A stretch of DNA of 64,000 nt from Paraphaeosphaeria minitans (GCA_015832175.1 WJXW01000004.1:3162001-3226000); one strand, 5' to 3'; counted from the stretch's first letter, positions 1 through 11,381 are shown. Numbers and translations are program-made. The notes: generated from the letters alone by a model not told the origin.

Positions 1-963
1 GAAGAGGGATGATGGGCACAGACGAGGCTTGTGTTGAAGGGTGCGAGAGCAGGAAGTCTGCGAAAAGTCAGCTTGAGCACATCTAGTGGTCCCTTTTGCA
101 CTTACCAAGCATGTTGCCAGGACGGGCCTCAAGCCCAAAAACCTCTTGGTTCTGCAATGCGTCGCCCAGTCGCATAAGCAGACCCGCGCGCCCTTCCAAT
201 CCGTCGATGACGTTGGCTTCAGTGACCTGGAGCCCTCGCGCTAGTACGCCGATGTCGAGCTTTTTCAGCCCCGCGCTGTCGACCTGGCAGGGTTCATTGG
301 GGTTGCTGCTGAAGATGCCCGCTTTGAACATCTCCAGACTAGCTACGGCCAATCCTTCACTCCTGCGGTAGACCTTCCCAGACTCCTTGCTGCGGTACTG
401 CCATTTTGTGCCCGCACCAGCGTCCAAAAGCACAGAGACGAGGAAGAGGTCAATCAAGCGGCGCGTTCGCTCCTGGTTATCGACGGTCGAGGGCCACGAG
501 GCCATGAGCTGGTCAACACGTGGTCGGCCACCCACATCGAAATGCTGCCACCGGCCGTGAGCGGGGATGGAGGCGTAGTCGGGAGCATAATCGCGCTGAA
601 AGTAAAGTTAGCCATGGCCAAGTGCTCGGAGTGGTGGCGTCTTGCCTTGATGATTGCGACCACGTACGTGGCCGTGTCCTGGAATTTGTCCATGTCAACG
701 GTAAAGTGCTTCAGCTGGTTCTTCCTCGCCTTCTCCAGGACCAGACGGGTCCTCTCGCGGACGGCGTAGATGCTGCGCAGATAGGCGGCGGGGTCCAGGG
801 TTGGGTCGGGGGCCCTGGGCAGAGGCACGTCGGGGAAGCTCATGCGCGACTTCCCATTTGCAGTGGAGGGCGCAGGGGACTTGAGCGAGCCATTGCTCAT
901 GTTCGGCTGGGTGCCGCCAGGAGCAATTGCGGGCTTGGAGCTCTTTCTGCTGAACAGACCCAT
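1..963 (-). CDS. URC4: DUF1688 protein, Urc4/Urg3-like (uracil catabolism), 3' end outside window
   Basis: Three exons are visible on the minus strand: 963-646, 595-106 and 57-1. The protein starts MGLFSRKSS, has a basic Ser/Pro-rich lead of about 45 residues, and then enters the DUF1688 fold (DPTLDPAAYLRSIYAVRERT, then GRWQHFDVGGRPRVDQ and RRLIDLFLVSVLLDAGAG). The family is known from yeast URC4 and S. pombe urg3, which act in the pyrimidine-degrading URC pathway; the exact reaction is unsettled. Intron 1 (596-645) only joins the conserved IIK|RDYAPD reading if it is spliced as GC-AG (AAG|GCAAGA to TTTCAG). Intron 2 (58-105) is a normal GTAAGT intron and continues into DFLLSHPST. The C-terminal part lies off the left edge, so no stop codon is seen. 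The family is well recognised; whether this copy functions in uracil use is inferred. Confidence 0.88.
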
Positions 964-1080
964 TGTCGTAGCCTGGGGGTGGGGAGAATGCTAGGAAGGG
1001 GGATTGCTCGCTGGCGAGAGAAGTCGAGAGGTGTGAAGCCCGGCAAGTGCACAAGGAAAGCCGGAGCTCGCGCTTCGAAG

Positions 1081-1131
1081 TGGGCGCGGGCGTGAGCGTG
1101 GGCGCGGGCGCGGGCGTAGGCGTAGGCGGGT
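1081..1131. repeat. GGGCGY hexamer-like array upstream of Urc4-like gene
   Basis: A run of gggcgc, gggcgt and ggcgta units occupies about 50 bp, 120 bp upstream of the start codon at 963. It is purine-G rich on the plus strand, so it lies as CGCCC on the coding strand of the Urc4-like gene. Confidence 0.7.
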
Positions 1132-1347
1132 TCGTGAACGGGCCACACAGTCAGTGCGCTGCGGTTAGGCTGCTTGGCTCCGCGTAGACGTGACAGGGGG
1201 CGAAGGCGAGCACTGGTGGGAATGGACAGACAGATGTGGAGAGGTCGCGGGGACCAGAGTCTCAGAAAGTCCCTGCAACGGGCGCAGCAGTCCGGGACGC
1301 CTGTTCGAGGGAAGGGAAATCTGACGGGGGTAGAGTCTGGGCCGTCG

Positions 1348-1386
1348 GCAGGCAGGCAGGGCAGGCAGGGCAGGCAGGGCAGGTTG
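1348..1386. repeat. CAGGCAGGG 9-bp minisatellite
   Basis: About four tandem copies of CAGGCAGGG. It is followed 60 bp later by a related array, which suggests both grew from the same GGCAGG core by slippage. Confidence 0.8.
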
Positions 1387-1446
1387 CAGCTCATCCGATA
1401 CTGATTATTAGCACCAGGCAGGCAGGGAGGGGAGGGTAAGGAGGAG

Positions 1447-1518
1447 AGGGCAGGGCAGGACAGGCAGGGCAGGACAGGCAGGGCAGGACAGGCAGGCAGG
1501 CAGGCAGGGCAGGGCGCG
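1447..1518. repeat. GACAGGCAGGGCAG 14-bp minisatellite passing into GGCA repeats
   Basis: Three near-perfect copies of a 14-bp unit are followed by (GGCA)n. Runs of GG and GGG every 3-5 bases on the plus strand make a G-quadruplex possible, but that is inference only. Confidence 0.8.
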
Positions 1519-3113
1519 GGAGCTGGCTGCGAGGGACGGGAGGCTGGTCGTGCCGCTTGCGATGGAGCTCATCTACACAAGCGCAGCCGCCAGGTCAGGG
1601 GTGCCAGATGGAAAATGGCACTGGCAGCCCGAAGTCGTGGTCGCCATGCTCCCATCGCTGCCTGGCACTGACAATGGCACTGGCATCGCAGTCGTGGTTG
1701 GTGCCTCCTCTACTGCCACCGTCACCGTCACCGTCACCCTCCAGCGTTGCGCAGCTGTCGAGCGTGTCCCAACACCAGTCCAGCCTCTCCCTCGACGAAC
1801 CATATGCCGAGCGAGGCAACGTCTGATCTGCTCGGGCAACATGCAAACGACGTCTGGTCGGCAAACTGACTAGACTAGCTGTCCTGGACATGATCCTTCC
1901 GCGGCGCACTGCGTCCCGGCTCCGAGCCGTGCGAGTCGAGAGAGGGCAACGGGCCGATTTCATTTCCAGTCGCTGCGAAGGTCCAGTCGCTGCGAAGGCC
2001 TCGAAGCCTTCTAGGACGCATGCTAGGGACTGGCCCTGGCACTGGCACTGGCGCCATGGCTGCGGGAAGCTCAAGAGGGCCGGGGTTCTGAACCACAATC
2101 CCATCTCAGCCTCGCAGCATGGCAACCACCTCGCAAGTGCCAATGTTGCAGACTGCCGTGAGCTCCCCCAGAGCCCCCCCAGAGCCTTCCAGACCATGGT
2201 CGGCGAGGCGGCCAATGTCACCGCCCGTCACATCCCCAATCACCACAGCACTGAGTAGGGTAGCGCCCCACGAGTCAGCAAAGTACGCCCGCAGGTTCTG
2301 GACGCTGCGCCGTTCTAAAGTTTCCAGAAAGCTTTTGACAAGAGTCGACCATGGCTTGGCGCCCGTATCCGCGAAACCGCGACCGTGCTCGTACATCACT
2401 CCCACTGACCACGCGTTAACCTGAAGGAATCGTTCCAATTCGCGGCATGTTGCTCCGGCGCAGACTAACGTGGTCCTGGACAACCCCCTGCGTTTACATA
2501 AAAGGTGCGCTACATGCCGCTGACCAGGCGCGAAAGGTGAGCCGTATGGAGCCCATGACTGACGGGCGACTTTTTCATCCGGGATTACCGTGTACTCCTA
2601 CGGCAGCATCCGAAGCCCAAGCTGATGTCGATCCGGCTCAATACGTGGCTGGAATGTTTGTTGTGCACTGTGACTGTGTCGCAGCGAAGGAAGCAGTTCG
2701 CCATCGTGCTCACTGCTCGGGCACGGCAGCTGCCAACGTTAACCACGTCCACTTTCATCCCCATCAAAGGATACATACCATCGAATGCCACATGTCCTGG
2801 TCGATGCGCGTCAAGCTGCGCTGTGCTGTGCCCTTGCAAATGGCGTACGCTGCTGCCAACATGCTGCTCACCACTGCCCGAGTGTCGTGTTTCGTATCGG
2901 GTCTAGTCTCCCCTGCGTCGAGAGGAAAACAGAGGCTCCTGGGCGGGGTGGGGCTTGACTGTGGCTTGGAACGAACCGCCACAGCCACCTCTCCGAAGAA
3001 GCTCAGAGCACGACATACAACACGCTGGCGTTTGTCCTGCCCAACAATCGCTGCAATGATCTAGTCCGCCCCTGAAGCTATTCCTACAGACACACCTCTC
3101 TCGCTCGCACACA

Positions 3114-6000
3114 ATGGACGATCTCGCCGGCCTTGACTGGTCGGCCTCTCCCAAACAACAGTCGAGCACGCCGACCGCCTTTCCCCCGTTCCGCCAGAGC
3201 CCCGCGCCCCAGCTCTCCGGCCGCTCCACACCCCTCTCTCTGTCTGCACACCAGTCGGGTGCCGGAGCTGCCAGTGGAGGAAGTCGACCGTTCAAGCCGC
3301 CCTCCAAGCCTGCAACCCCTGCGAACGATAGCTTCGCCAACCTCATCGCGGGTAACAACTCCAAGCCTGCTACGAGCGCCCTCTCTCTTGCCGAACGGCA
3401 GCGCTATTTGCAAGAAGAGAAGCAGCGCCAGGAGACGGCGCGGCAGAAGCAGTATGATGCGCATTTCGGTGCATCGGGTTCGGCCTTCTTGGATAATCTA
3501 GCCAGTGGGACGAGCACGCCTGAGCCCTCGGCTGCTGGCTTTCGCCGCCCTACACCAAACGATTCCGCCAGGCAGAACCTCTCAAGTGCCATCAACAAGC
3601 CTTTCGCTGGCCTCGACACCTTCATCAAGCGTCCCGTACAAGCTACCCCGGCCGACGATGATCTCCTCTCCGCTTTCAATTCTGGCGCTCCCGTAGAAGC
3701 GTCCAGCCACTTCCCGCCTCCGTCTTTCGACAGCGGTCGCAGTGCACCAGCAAATGGCGCGTATAGCTCACGAGGCCATACCCCAGCACCACACGCTGTG
3801 AACAACAGCTTCGTGAACGACGATGATGATGATATGTTCGGCCTTAGTCGGTTGGCACAGAAGTCAACAAGTGAACCTCCACCTGCGTCGGCATCTGCGG
3901 GAGACGACGATATACTAGGCCTGCTCAGCAAACCTGTCTCCGAATTCCAGACGAAACCTGCACCGGAACCCGACTTTGAACCCTCGATTCCACGTCAATC
4001 GACACCAGCTACTGCCAGTCCACACGACAAAGCTGTTACTGAACTTGTTGATATGGGATTTCCCGCTGAGAAATCAGCCATCGCTCTGGCGACGACAGAG
4101 TCTGGTTTGGATGTTCAAGCGGCCGTTGGCTGGCTTCTAAATCAGGCGCATGCGGAAGCTAAGCAGAAGACCCTAGATCACAGTCAACAAAGGCCGCGGC
4201 ATAGCCCGGATGAACTGGACGAGCGGCCGAGACGTAGTGATCCCAGGCAAAAGACTCGTGATTCGAGTACTGGTGGTGCCACTCCCGCTTGGATGCGAGA
4301 TGAAGAAAGCAGAAGCCGGTCTGGCCAACGTAGCAAAGAAAGGCAAGGACAGGAAAAGGACGTCTCGCAGCTCGCATCTGATATAGGAAGCACCTTCTTT
4401 AAGTCGGCAAATTCGTTCTGGAAGACAACTCAAAAGAAAGCGCAAAGGGCAGTTGCAGACTTTCAACAAGACGGCGACCCCAATATACCTAAATGGATGA
4501 GAGACGCCCAGGCTACAGCTGCGAATCCATCGCGGGCTAAAGCACCTGCTGCTGATGTCACGGATGAAGCTATGATGTTGGAAGCTGGTGGGCGACCGAC
4601 CAAGCCGCCACGACCATTTGCTGCACATCAAGATCCAGAGCCGCTTCCTGTGCGACCGAGACGAGAGCAGCACGACTTGCGACAAGACTCTCGTAACGGA
4701 CGCCCAGACCGCCTGGCCTCCCAGTCTCCAGCAATGCGTCAACAGGTTGTAGACAAACGGCCTGCTCACAAACTAACTCGCCAGGACTTTGAGGGGCAGA
4801 GCCCGCAGGCGTATGTGAGTCCGTCGCGACGAAAGAAAACCACGCCTCAGCCCGATCTTTTCTCTTCTGAGCAACCAGCCCCCTCACCGCCCACCTCAGC
4901 ATCCCGACAACCCACACCTGCACAGTCGAACAATCCTTTCCTCAAGGTAACGCAATCTGCACCGAAACCTAGAAGCCCTGCGGTCACCCCTCCACCCCCA
5001 AGACCGAGAGCACCACCTCGTCGGATTCCGCCTGCCTCATCTTCAGCGCTCAATCAATCAGCATCTTATCGACAGAAAGGATCCGAAGCTTTCAAGCGGG
5101 GTGATTATGCGGCTGCGCACGCTGCTTATTCTTCCGCCATCGGTGCCCTTCCTGCAGCTCATCCAGTCATGATCATTGTATTGTGTAACCGCGCCGTTAC
5201 CAACATCAAAGTGGGCGATCCCAAAGCCGCAATCTCTGATGCAGACTCTGCGCTCGAAATTATCGGAGTCTCGAGGGGTGAGGGTGAGAAAATAATTGTG
5301 GGGGGGACCGAACCTGACAAAGATATGAAAGAATTCTATGGCAAGGCTCTCATGCGAAAAGCCGAAGCGCTCGAGAACATGGAGAAGTGGGCAGACGCCG
5401 GCAAAGTCTGGAAAGAAGCAGTTGAGGCAGGCGTCGGGGGGTCTATAAGTATCCAGGGGCGTAATCGCTGTGAGAAGGCTGCGGGCGGCGAGGAGCAATC
5501 TACGGCGCCTAAACGAACACCTGTCCGGAGACCGCCACCGAAACCTTCAGCCATGTCGGACCTTGGTCCAGCCAAGGAGTCTGAAGCTGTCAAGAAGCTG
5601 AAGGCTGCAAATGCTGCGGCCGAGAAAGCGGATGACGAAAAGTTCGCGCTCTCGGACTCAGTCGATGCCAAGCTCGTCGCCTGGAAGGGCACCAAAGCAG
5701 ACAATTTGCGTGCGCTGTTGGGATCGCTCGACAAGGTGCTATGGCCGGAAGCAGGGTGGAAAAAGGTCAACATGGGCGATCTCGTCATGCCGAACAAGGT
5801 CAAGATCATCTATATGAAGGCCATAGCCAAAGTCCATCCTGACAAGGTAAGCTTCTGCGCTGTGATGATCAAACGCAGGCGCACTAATGCGATCACAGAT
5901 ATCTCAGTCCGCTACTACAGAGCAGAAGATGATCAGTGCTGCAGTCTTCGCAACGCTGAATGAAGCCTGGGACAAGTTCAAGGCGGAAAACGGCCTATAG
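3114..6000 (+). CDS. SWA2: Auxilin-like J-domain protein with UBA and TPR domains (Swa2 type)
   Basis: Two exons, 3114-5846 and 5899-6000, give 944 residues. The order is: a long disordered Pro/Ser/Asp-rich N-terminal half with likely clathrin-binding acidic motifs (DDDMFGL, DDDILGL), a UBA domain (about residues 304-350; VTELVDMGFPAEKSAIAL), a three-helix-pair TPR (about 643-790; QKGSEAFKRGDYAAAHAAYS, then LCNRAVTNIKVGDPKAAISD), and a C-terminal J domain with HPDK at 908-911. The 52-bp intron falls directly after HPDK and the second exon supplies ISQSATTEQK to the end helix EAWDKFKAENGL. Yeast Swa2 uses this layout to recruit Hsp70 to clathrin-coated vesicles and uncoat them. Domain order, HPD motif and length all fit; the vesicle role is from family knowledge. 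Confidence 0.93.
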
Positions 6001-6623
6001 CGACAATGGCTCCTGCATAGCAATCTTTGGCAAATCATGCCTCTCACCTTAGACTATAGATACTGCATGAAAACGATTGATAACACATATGAAACGACCT
6101 GACAAATGTACGTACTGAGGGATCGATGAAAGTGCACGCGACTTGTTGAATTGTCTTTCCGGAAAGGTTTAGTGCGGCGCGTACCTGCATCGCGAAGAGC
6201 ATCCTTGTCGGCACGGTTTCCCCAGATCTCGTGTCTTGGCATTATGTAACGATCTAGCCACTCCGCTCCAACTTCGGGACGAAAGCACTTTGCGCCGTTA
6301 ATTTGGCGCTGTGCTCTCACGTCGGCCTCATCATTGAGGCGCATTGGTTCCCATCCTTGTTCCGGCATTCGAGTTTCTTGAAGGGCTTGCATTGCACTTA
6401 CAGTGTAGCGTACACTTACTCCAAAGCCCGCTATTCTTTCGGAGTCATCGGCACATCACGATTTTTCCTACCATAGACGCCACTTCCAGCTTCAACGTAA
6501 CTGGACCACTCCCAGGCAGCACAAGAATTCGCATTGGGTCATCCCTACTAGGAAAGAGCGAGGTACAGGTGGTAGAAGGGGACGGACATTTTCAGATTGC
6601 GAACGGCTACGTCATAGACAAAA
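6001..6623. other. Intergenic between Swa2-like and PQ-loop genes
   Basis: This holds the 3' region of the Swa2-like gene and the 5' region of the PQ-loop gene. The only thing of note is an antisense open frame at 6054-6392, listed separately with low confidence. No TATA box or repeat stands out. Confidence 0.5.
6054..6392 (-). CDS. Possible small protein, unrecognised
   Basis: An ATG-started frame of 112 codons on the minus strand. The first 70 residues are globular in composition (Trp, Asp, Glu and Arg rich, e.g. WLDRYIMPRHEIWGNRADKD) rather than the Ser/Arg/Pro-rich look of chance frames here. At GCAG|GTACGC it meets a good donor site, and a CAG acceptor lies about 90 bp further on, so the real gene could be spliced and differ at the C terminus. 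It matches no family I know. It may equally be a gene relic or chance. Confidence 0.25.
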   Translation of the reverse strand: MQALQETRMPEQGWEPMRLNDEADVRAQRQINGAKCFRPEVGAEWLDRYIMPRHEIWGNRADKDALRDAGTRRTKPFRKDNSTSRVHFHRSLSTYICQVVSYVLSIVFMQYL

Positions 6624-7844
6624 ATGTTTCCTCCTTCCCAGGGCTTGCGCCTGGATATCGATACCATCAGTCAGATATGCGGATCTGTTTCCATTGCTTG
6701 TTGGATAGGTATGTTGATGCTATGTTACTGTTGATTCTGGATTGGCACACTGTCGGTGGACCGACCTGGTCACCTTCTTCATTTGTTCGCGCTCCAAGAA
6801 ATATCAGTTAACCAATGAGTAGTTGTCTTTTCACCGCAAATCATCGAGAACTGGAAGAGGGGTTCAGCAGAAGGCCTTTCCGTTGTCTTCATCACAGTAT
6901 GGCTGCTGGGTGATTTCTTCAACATCTTTGGTGCCGTCTTGCAAGGCGTGCTTCCGACGATGACTATCCTAGCCGTGTATTACACCCTTGCAGATATTGT
7001 GCTGCTCGTTCAGTACTTCTGGTACGAAGGTTTTCGGCTCACCGACCGAGTGAGCTCGAGAGAGGAGTCAGAGGAAGAAGACAATGAACCTTCTGAACGC
7101 GCACCCCTCCTGTCGCCGTCGTTGAGAGATAGACACGACCTCCCCGGGAACGGTTCCCACACACCAACCAGGATCTCGGACGCAGATGGACGTAGGCGTG
7201 GGTCCGCACACTCCGCAAATTCCTTCCGCGAGCGCTTCCTCTCCGTCTCCAGCTCACATCTCTCGCCCGCAACCCCACTGCACGACGACCCCAGTTCAGC
7301 GCCCAACAAGCCCCCGCCACGCACGCAGAATTCCTCCACGCTGCAAGCCGTACTGTTCAACGTTGGCATCATCATCCTCGTCTGCGCCTCGGGCGTCTTC
7401 GGCTGGTGGCTCTCCACAACGCGCCCCGGTGCGACCACGCCCCCACCGACGGAGCCGTCGTCGGAACCGCTACAATTCAACCTCTGGGGCCAGATCTTCG
7501 GCTACATCTGCGCCGCGCTGTACCTCGGCTCCCGCATCCCGCAGCTCTTGCTCAACTACCGCCGCAAGTCCACCGACGGCATCTCCATGCTTTTCTTCCT
7601 GTTCGCCTGCATTGGCAACCTGACCTATGTCTTGAGCATCGTGGCGTACAAGCCTGCGTGCAAGAAGCCAAACCGTTGTCGGGAAGGGGAGGCTTGGAGC
7701 ATCTATGAACGCTACATCGCCGTGAATTTGAGCTGGCTGCTGGGGAGCTTTGGCACGTTGTTGCTCGATGCTGGGGTGTTTGTTCAGTATTTCCTGTACA
7801 GGAAGGATGAGGATAGCGAGGAAGAGGAAGAGGCTGCACGGTAA
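6624..7844 (+). CDS. PQ-loop repeat vacuolar transporter (Ypq/Stm1 type)
   Basis: Two exons, 6624-6708 and 6823-7844, give 368 residues. The first exon starts MFPPSQGLRLDIDT and joins in phase 1 to give SVSIACWIVVFSPQIIENW, the first PQ-loop helix pair (PQ at 33-34). The second PQ motif is SRIPQLLLNYRRKSTDGIS (PQ at 268-269), followed by two more helices. Between the two bundles is a hydrophilic loop of about 120 residues rich in Ser, Pro and acidic residues, common in fungal members. The C terminus is acidic (DEDSEEEEEAAR). The family comprises seven-helix carriers; yeast Ypq1-3 export basic amino acids across the vacuolar membrane. The 114-bp intron is longer than most others here. Substrate is not predictable from sequence. 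Confidence 0.9.
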
Positions 7845-9299
7845 TAGAATCCCAACGGGGAGAGATGGAGCGATGCATGGCGGTCGTGAGGATTCAAAGG
7901 GAAAGAGGCCATGGGTTGATCTACTTCGATTCTATGAGAGACAAATAGTCAAAGACATGTTTCGCATATCGCCTGGAGTTTTTTTTTTGACACTATGAAC
8001 TTGATAGGTGGTTGAATTAGCTGTCATCACAACGCGAGCGCTACAAAGCCCAGTCCATGTCATTGGTCTCAACTCCATCTCAACTCAAGGTGACCCAGGC
8101 ACGATACGATACACTCTCTAAACATGTCTGTGTGTGTGGCACGCAGCTTCTACTGCAAAATGTAACGTGCAGCCACAACAGGTCTGCTCATTTCGTTACG
8201 ACCCGCAGTTGAGACGTCCTGTTCATATTTGCGGTCCGTGGACCTAAGATGAATCAGGAAATTTCTCATCACCCTCGAGGACCCGCGCCTCCTGAAGAAC
8301 GGCCATGGAGCAAGTCCGACGTGGCGCAGCCTTGCTGACCCCCGGGGAGCTCCAAGTCTCCGACGCGCTCGCTACACGCCTACCTACCTACCTAGTGGAT
8401 AACATCACAGGATGAAGGCTCTACCAATAGCCACATGGGAGTCGTGTATGTCCATCCGATTCGAATAAAGGGTGTTAACTAAGCACTCTCGTCGTAGACA
8501 AGCAGAAGACGGCGCCGTTGGATCCGGGGTTACCTAGAATACTCGGCATGTGATGCGACGCTTACGATACGCGACAGTCCGTATGATACCTACGACAACG
8601 ACAGCTTGGTTTTCCGACCCGTCGCGGTTCAGCAGAGATGTGAATGATGGAAGACCATTAGTCTACCTACTTCTACCTACACGATGCAGACCCTGCAGAA
8701 GTTGAGTAGGTACGAGTATTTGTGATTATGGATTTTGATATCTACCTACCGCAGTCGAACATACCAACGCGAGGAGAAGACAAGGCCACGAGGAACAGAG
8801 CGCAGCGCGAACATGTCGCTAATTAATAACAAAGCATGCGAGGGCTAATAAGCTTGAGGTACCGTATCTGAGACAGAGATTCGTTGTCGGACCTCATACG
8901 TTGCGCACGCGCCACCCCGCCCAGCTCGCGTAGGTAGGTAGGTAGGTGGTCGCAGAGGCGGAGATTGTAGACTACCCTAGGTATCGTACCACACCCTCGC
9001 ATGTTTCACGGACTTTTGTCCCCTCTAGCCTTTCCATTCGCTTTTTCATTCGCTCTTTCATTCGCTCTTCCATTCATACATTCATTCATACATTCATTCA
9101 TACATTCATTCATACATTCATTCATACATTCATTCATACATTCATTCATACATTCATTCATTCATTTGGTTGTAGCATTTTATTTTATTTTATTTATTTT
9201 TTTCGCCTCTCGCGCGACCTGTTTCTTCCGCTTTGGGCATACTTTTTCAGAGCTGGGATTTTCTGCACACGTTCGATAGGTCTTGTAGAGCAAGACAAG
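7845..9299. other. Intergenic with TAGGTAGG-type repeats and a dodecamer array
   Basis: A 1.45-kb gap upstream of the lipase gene. It holds TACCTACC blocks at 8379-8395, around 8662-8682 and 8740, an opposite-orientation GGTAGGTA block at 8931-8948, and the CATTCATTCATA array. No coding frame is supported; the frames across the array (Phe-Ile-His-Thr repeats) are translations of the repeat. Confidence 0.6.
9071..9166. repeat. CATTCATTCATA dodecamer tandem array
   Basis: About eight near-perfect copies of a 12-bp unit, preceded by three copies of a TTTCATTCGCTC-like unit (9035-9072) and followed by TTTTATTTTA runs. It ends about 130 bp upstream of the lipase start codon, so it lies in that gene's promoter or leader. 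Confidence 0.9.
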
Positions 9300-10332
9300 A
9301 TGGTTTTTGCGAGGTCGGCGGCGCTTTTGGCACTTGGTGGGTTGGGTGGGTTGGGCTGGGCAGCGCCAGTGGAGGTGCGAGGTATGCTTGTGCAGTAGGC
9401 AGCGGAGCGTCGAATGAAGCTTACCGATGTGCAGACGACACTGTGTCTCTTGATATCTTCAACAGGTTGTCGTTCTTCGAGCAGTATGCTGCGGCGGCGT
9501 ACTGTAAAAGCAACAGCGACAGCAACAGCACCGGTACCAAGGTTACATGTGAAGAGCAGAACTGTGGTAGTGTCGAGGCGGCAAACACGAGCACGCTCAT
9601 TGAGTTTGCACAGTAAGTGCCGCATTGAGGTTGAGATGTAACCCACGTTGACGTGTTCATAGCTCGACGGAGACTGATGCGACTGGCTTTGCCACCACGG
9701 ACATGACCAACGAACTGATTGTTATCGCGTTCCGGGGATCAAAGAGCATCGACAACTGGAAAGCCAACCTGGACTTTCAGATGGAAGACGTGACCTTTTG
9801 TTCCGGATGCCGAACTCACAGCGGGTTCCTGGAATCCTGGAATGAAGTACAAGATGGCGTCATCAAAGCCGTGCAAGCAGCGCAAGCAGAGCATCCTGAC
9901 TTCATGGTCGTCATAACGGGCCACAGCCTCGGGGGTGCCATGGCAACTATTGGTGCAGCAGCACTCCGCAACATTGACATTCCAGTCGACCTGTACACGT
10001 ACGGGGCCCCGAAGTCTGGAAACGACGAGTGGGCGACATTCTTGAGCGGGACGGACAAGGGAGAGAGCTTCCGGGTCGTACACAAAGACGACATTGTCCC
10101 AACACTACCGCCAAGCGTCCCGTTCTTGATGCCGTATGCGCATGTGCAGCCCGAGTACTATATCACAAGCGGTAATAAGGTAGACGTGACACGGCAGGAT
10201 GTCCAGGTTCTCGCCGATGGCGACAATGGTGGTGGGGATATTGCGGCGCATCTATGGTATTTCAACAGGATCTCCGCATGCGATGCATTGTTCGATCTAA
10301 AGGCCAAGCGTATGGTAGAGGACCTTTCGTAG
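9300..10332 (+). CDS. Secreted class 3 lipase (Rhizomucor/Thermomyces lipase family)
   Basis: Three exons, 9300-9381, 9435-9612 and 9663-10332, give 309 residues; the introns are 53 and 50 bp. The start is followed by an Ala/Leu/Gly-rich signal peptide of about 20 residues ending near AAP. The mature enzyme shows the family landmarks: SFFEQYAAAAYC near the N terminus, LIVIAFRGSKSIDNWKANLD (oxyanion region), the nucleophile elbow GHSLGGAMA with Ser175, a YTYGAPKSGND strand, VVHKDDIVPTLPP carrying the catalytic Asp, and IAAHLWYF carrying the catalytic His. Enzymes of this family hydrolyse triacylglycerols or feruloyl esters outside the cell; the sequence does not say which. The dodecamer array lies upstream. 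All catalytic residues are present, so it should be active. Confidence 0.95.
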
Positions 10333-11381
10333 GACCGAGGCTGGATTCTATCAGCGATGCGTTAGCTTCTTATTATGTATCTATGCCCTTTCTCGACAGT
10401 ATGCGTAAGCTGCGACCCAGGTAGAAGATGCAGCAGACTAGGACAACGCCACAGGGGCGCACAGTGAAGTAACAGCGAAGCCTACACTTTGAAGCAACAG
10501 CGGAACCTAAATTTTGAAGTTGAAGGCACAGGTGAAATGTTCAGCCCTACGCGGGTAGACTGCATGTAGCGAGGCGATTGACCGGAATACTGCTACTGTT
10601 GGTCACGACGATATGCATAAAGGTACACTCCATGTTTTCAGCTGGGTTCCCTGGTTTGTTCGGGGATACCGGGTCATGCGCCTCCATGTGTAAATGTTGG
10701 ATTGGGTGGGAGACTGACGTACGCTGGATTCTGCGATGCTGGGGATCCGAGATGGGGGCGTTGGACGAATGTGAGGCTGCTGAACGGTAACGCTCATGAC
10801 GACTTTGAAGTTCTAGATGCCGACGATCCTGTTTCGCGAAATGAGTTGGATCTTACTTTTCAATAGTTCACCATCCATGTCGCAGGCTGAGTTCCCGCTG
10901 ACAGTCGACAGCAACAGCCGCGTTGCTGCACCAACCATCCCAGCAGGTTAGCATTGTCTCTGCGTTCGGAACCCGGCAGACGGACGCTACGCCAAACCGC
11001 CGCCCGGCAATAAGCTCGTCGTCATAGCTGTCGTGTGTCCCGTACAGATGGTTCATCAAGCTCTGGGACCTCCCACACGTGCTTGGCGGATTTTAAGTGG
11101 AGTGTTTGACGTGACCCCCAAAGTGCGAGAGGCCACCATACGTCACTACGGACTAGGTATCCCAAGCCAAGGCGCCACGAAAGGCACGATGCGTTCACAA
11201 AAGAGGAGATTCTGGGGCGGTTGAGGACATGTACAAAGGGGCAGCTGGAAAAGGCGGAAGTGCAGACGAAAGGGAATGCGACGTGGAGAAGGGCAGGCAC
11301 TGGTGCAGGCAGCAAAGCCGTAGACTGTGGGCTCTTCGGAGAGGCCATCTCGATGTTGCTTTCGATGCTCGATGTTGTGGG

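Larger units (their letters stand above)
964..3113. other. Intergenic, repeat-bearing; no supported gene
   Basis: This 2.1-kb gap is the divergent upstream region of the Urc4-like gene (minus) and the Swa2-like gene (plus). It holds three G-rich simple-repeat arrays, listed separately. It also has several short open frames on both strands (for example 2106-2483 minus, 125 codons) that match no family I recognise and lack splice or composition support. The last 100 bp before 3114 are pyrimidine-rich (ctctctcgctcgcac), as expected for a fungal 5' leader. Confidence 0.6.

Noticed and set aside
2106..2483. 125-codon minus-strand frame in the first gap
   Set aside because: It starts at a plausible ATG but no family, promoter or splice signal supports it; kept only as part of the gap note.
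9001..9398. Phe-Ile-His-Thr repeat proteins
   Set aside because: They are translations of the CATTCATTCATA array, seen in two frames at once.
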